Translations under genes and position numbers: made by a program
The notes under the pieces: model-generated
Databases searched by the model: none
The model's input: only the letters and a program-made list of their open reading frames with translations
Told to the model about the DNA's origin: nothing
Shown: positions 61,564-64,000 of the stretch, piece after piece
Layout: every line of letters starts with the position of its first letter
Numbering within the stretch: position 1 is the first letter of the stretch
NCBI GenBank assembly: GCA_964503965.1
Contig: CAZDCK010000001.1
Location: 208,164 to 272,163, forward strand
Direction of reading: 5' to 3'
Source: Eutrophocola sp964503965
GTDB lineage: Bacteria > Pseudomonadota > Gammaproteobacteria > Pseudomonadales > Pseudohongiellaceae
Length of the DNA: 64,000 nt

Positions 61564-64000
61564 TTAACGGCTCTTTTGCCTGAGGTAGTGCCAGAATTTA
61601 TGCAACTCATCTACCACTACAAGTAGCAGCGCCACTCCAAGCAACTGCCCCCACAATTCAATGGATACGGGTTCGACCTGAAGTACGCGCTGAAACAGCG
61701 GGGACTGCATGACCAGGATATGAATAAACTGCGCTGTAAGCATACCGAACAGTAAAAGGGGATTGCCAAAAAATGGCTGCCTGAAAATGGACAGTGTTTC
61801 TGAACGACTGTTGAAAACATGGACATTTTCAAAGAGCACCATCAACAGAAGTGTCACATTACGGGCACTGTATTCAGAGGCGCCTGAGGCAATCTGCAGG
61901 TAAAACACCGCGAATGCCAGGCAGCCCATGACTACGGCATTGACGATCACACGTTCAATCATCAGACGGTTGAAAATAGTCTCTCCCGGCTTTCTAGGCG
62001 GTTTCTCCAACTCGTTACCTTCTTCGGGCTCAAAGACCAGGGCAACATCCTGGATGCCATTGGTGACCAGGTTTAACCAGAGCAGCTGCAGGGGCAGCAG
62101 TGGTAATGGCAGACCCAGTAAAATGGAAAGCATGATCAGGGTGATCTCTGCCGCTCCCGTGGAAATCAAAAGGAAAATCACTTTGCGAAAATTGTTATAG
62201 ACAATCCTGCCCTGCTTGATGCCCTGGACGATGGATGAAAAATTATCATCAGTCAGAATCATGTCAGCACTTTCCCGGGCCATGTCAGTACCTCGTTTTC
62301 CCATGGCAATACCAATATGGGCATGCTTGAGTGCCGGGGCATCATTGATTCCGTCGCCGGTAACCGCAACAAATTCCCCCTGGCGAATATAACTCTGCAC
62401 AATTTCCATTTTCTGGGTAGGGACAACGCGGGCAAAGACGGACGTATTATTTATCTGGCGATCAAATTCCGCTTCCCCCTTTTCCAAAAGAGATGACAGA
62501 TCCATGCCTGTCATGACACCATCTTCTGGCCCGGCAGATATACCAAGCCTGCCGGCAAGAACCGCTGCCGTGTCAGGATGATCGCCGGTAACCATAGCCA
62601 CCCGGATATCAGATTGCTGACAAAGACGCACTGCTTCCGCCGCTTCGGGACGCATGGGATCCATCATGCCGGCAATACCGAGCAGGGTAAGCCCCTGCAG
62701 GGCAGCAGTTGGCTCCGCGGGGATCGCATTCAGTTCACGTCCGGCCACTGCAAGCACCCTGTAGCCCTCTTCAGCAAGTTGCCTGGCTTTTATGAGCAGT
62801 CTTTCTGTCACTGTTGATGACGGGCACATGGCAACCAGTTTTTCCAGACTGCCCTTCACATACAGCATATTGGTATCGCCAACCAGGTTAATACTGGCCG
62901 CATAGGCATTGGAGGGTTCGTAAGAGATATTGGCCAGCTCATGGCAATGCTGCCGTAGGGTGTTGGTCACCATGCCTGCTTTCTCTGCAAGCACCAGAAA
63001 GGCCAAATCCACCGCATCCCCATTGCCCTTGACCCCATCTTCATCAATATTCAGATATGCCTCATTGGCCAGCGCTGCGCCGCGAACGAATTTCGCCAGG
63101 TTGTCAGGACACTGCTGCTCAACATCTACCTGTTGACCACTTGCACTGATCTGGCCGTGCAGATCCAGTCCTTCACCGGTCACCTCATAATCATCTCCTT
63201 CAGCCAGACAAATACGCTGAATGGTCATCTCGTTGACAGTCAGGGTGCCGGTCTTGTCAGACGCAATAAGGGTGCAGGAACCCAGGGATTCAACCGCCAC
63301 GAGATTCCTGATGATGACACCCACCTTCGCCATGCGCCGCATACCGATGGCAAGCGCTACGGTCATCGCCACGGGCAGTCCTTCAGGTATAGCTGAAACC
63401 GCCAGAGCAACTCCCAGGAAGAATACTGTCTGCAGGTCATCCCCCCGCCACAGGGTGATTATGAAAATAAGCCCAATGAGAATCATCATGGCGTAGGTAA
63501 CGCGCATGGTGAATTCATGCATACGCTGGATCAGGGGTGGAGGCGCGGAAGTATCAGCAGACACGGCTGTAACAATGTGGCCAATTTCGGTTTCCAGCCC
63601 TGTGGCTGTCACCTCGCCTCGTGCCCTGCCCCGCAGGATCATGGTACCCGCAAAAGCCATATCTAGGCGGTCTCCGGGGGCAAGCGCTCCATCACTTTCA
63701 GCCCCGGCGATCTTATCCACGGCTATGGATTCTCCTGTCAGCATGGACTCATCCACCTGCAGCTCATGGGAATCAAGCAGTCGTATGTCAGCGGGGATCT
63801 TATCCCCGGAGACCAACAGTGCCAGGTCACCCGGCACCACCTCGCTGGCATCAATGGTGACCACCTTGCCATCCCTGATCACCGATGCCCGCCGGGGCAC
63901 CATTTTTTCCAGACCAAGGGCAGCCTTCTGCGCGGCATACTCCTGAAAGGCACCAATGCTCGCATTGAGCAATAACACGAGAAAAATAAACACACAGTTG
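61564..64000 (-). CDS. P-type ATPase, type II cation pump (partial)
   Basis: This membrane pump should export or import a cation such as Ca2+ using ATP. The visible 811 or so residues lack the N-terminus, which lies past the window edge; the frame stays open to the edge. Motifs are TGES (MLTGESIAV), PEGLP in M4 as in calcium/sodium pumps, DKTGT with the phosphorylated Asp, MVTGDHPDTA, and GDGINDAPAL, followed by a C-terminal six-helix cation-ATPase domain. The family is PacL/PMR1-like; the exact ion cannot be read. It is convergent with the secreted-protein locus. Confidence 0.92.
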   Translation of the reverse strand, partial: NCVFIFLVLLLNASIGAFQEYAAQKAALGLEKMVPRRASVIRDGKVVTIDASEVVPGDLALLVSGDKIPADIRLLDSHELQVDESMLTGESIAVDKIAGAESDGALAPGDRLDMAFAGTMILRGRARGEVTATGLETEIGHIVTAVSADTSAPPPLIQRMHEFTMRVTYAMMILIGLIFIITLWRGDDLQTVFFLGVALAVSAIPEGLPVAMTVALAIGMRRMAKVGVIIRNLVAVESLGSCTLIASDKTGTLTVNEMTIQRICLAEGDDYEVTGEGLDLHGQISASGQQVDVEQQCPDNLAKFVRGAALANEAYLNIDEDGVKGNGDAVDLAFLVLAEKAGMVTNTLRQHCHELANISYEPSNAYAASINLVGDTNMLYVKGSLEKLVAMCPSSTVTERLLIKARQLAEEGYRVLAVAGRELNAIPAEPTAALQGLTLLGIAGMMDPMRPEAAEAVRLCQQSDIRVAMVTGDHPDTAAVLAGRLGISAGPEDGVMTGMDLSSLLEKGEAEFDRQINNTSVFARVVPTQKMEIVQSYIRQGEFVAVTGDGINDAPALKHAHIGIAMGKRGTDMARESADMILTDDNFSSIVQGIKQGRIVYNNFRKVIFLLISTGAAEITLIMLSILLGLPLPLLPLQLLWLNLVTNGIQDVALVFEPEEGNELEKPPRKPGETIFNRLMIERVIVNAVVMGCLAFAVFYLQIASGASEYSARNVTLLLMVLFENVHVFNSRSETLSIFRQPFFGNPLLLFGMLTAQFIHILVMQSPLFQRVLQVEPVSIELWGQLLGVALLLVVVDELHKFWHYLRQKSR

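Overview
The window looks like a chromosome segment from a free-living, probably marine, oxygen-respiring gammaproteobacterium. The evidence is conserved gene order. Present are murJ/rpsT, rplU-rpmA-obgE-proB, ispB, mreBCD, gatCAB, hemA-prfA-prmC-moeB and TPR lipoprotein-lolB-ispE-tRNA-Gln-prs-rplY-pth-ychF, arrangements typical of Pseudomonas-like and cellvibrionad/OM-group lineages. Genus cannot be fixed from the sequence alone. No phage, plasmid, insertion sequence, CRISPR array or rRNA was seen.

Layout: 1-2.1 kb murJ and rpsT. 2.2-6.2 kb a secreted-protein locus (DUF6152 protein, two related periplasmic proteins, an MBL-fold hydrolase, a haem protein). 6.2-10.7 kb proB, obgE, rpmA, rplU and ispB. 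10.5-19.6 kb accessory genes: a hydrolase, a MOSC protein, two PepSY membrane proteins, a frameshifted methyltransferase and a YeiH-type transporter. 19.6-24.4 kb a PQQ dehydrogenase and mreBCD. 24.7-31.7 kb gatCAB, a PA4642-family protein, rhlB, small envelope proteins, YceI and an Hsp20 gene with a heat-shock-type promoter. 31.8-36.2 kb moeB, prmC, prfA, hemA. 36.4-43.9 kb the TPR/lolB/ispE/tRNA-Gln/prs/rplY/pth/ychF block and tRNA-Met. 44.3-52.9 kb an FMN hydroxyacid dehydrogenase, peroxiredoxin, TlpA-like protein, HupE/UreJ pair, a PRPP-synthetase paralogue with an AMP-phosphorylase-like enzyme, a third PepSY protein and a CDF metal exporter. 53.0-61.1 kb a second secreted-protein locus (FG-GAP protein, NTF2-like protein, tandem-domain protein, second DUF6152 protein, sthA remnant, quinohaemoprotein alcohol dehydrogenase). 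61.6 kb to the end: a P-type ATPase cut by the window edge.

The most interesting theme is the pair of secreted-protein loci. Each carries a DUF6152 protein whose predicted mature N-terminus is His-His-Ser with a second conserved His at the same distance, next to members of a poorly known family with a 'GHWEGDT'-type signature. The second locus also has a PQQ/haem dehydrogenase. This suggests a periplasmic, possibly metal-dependent, oxidation system that I cannot match to a described one. Other points are 88-89-bp tandem repeats upstream of tRNA-Gln that contain decayed copies of its 5' half, an apparent ATT start for mreC, and likely frameshifts in a methyltransferase and at the start of lolB.
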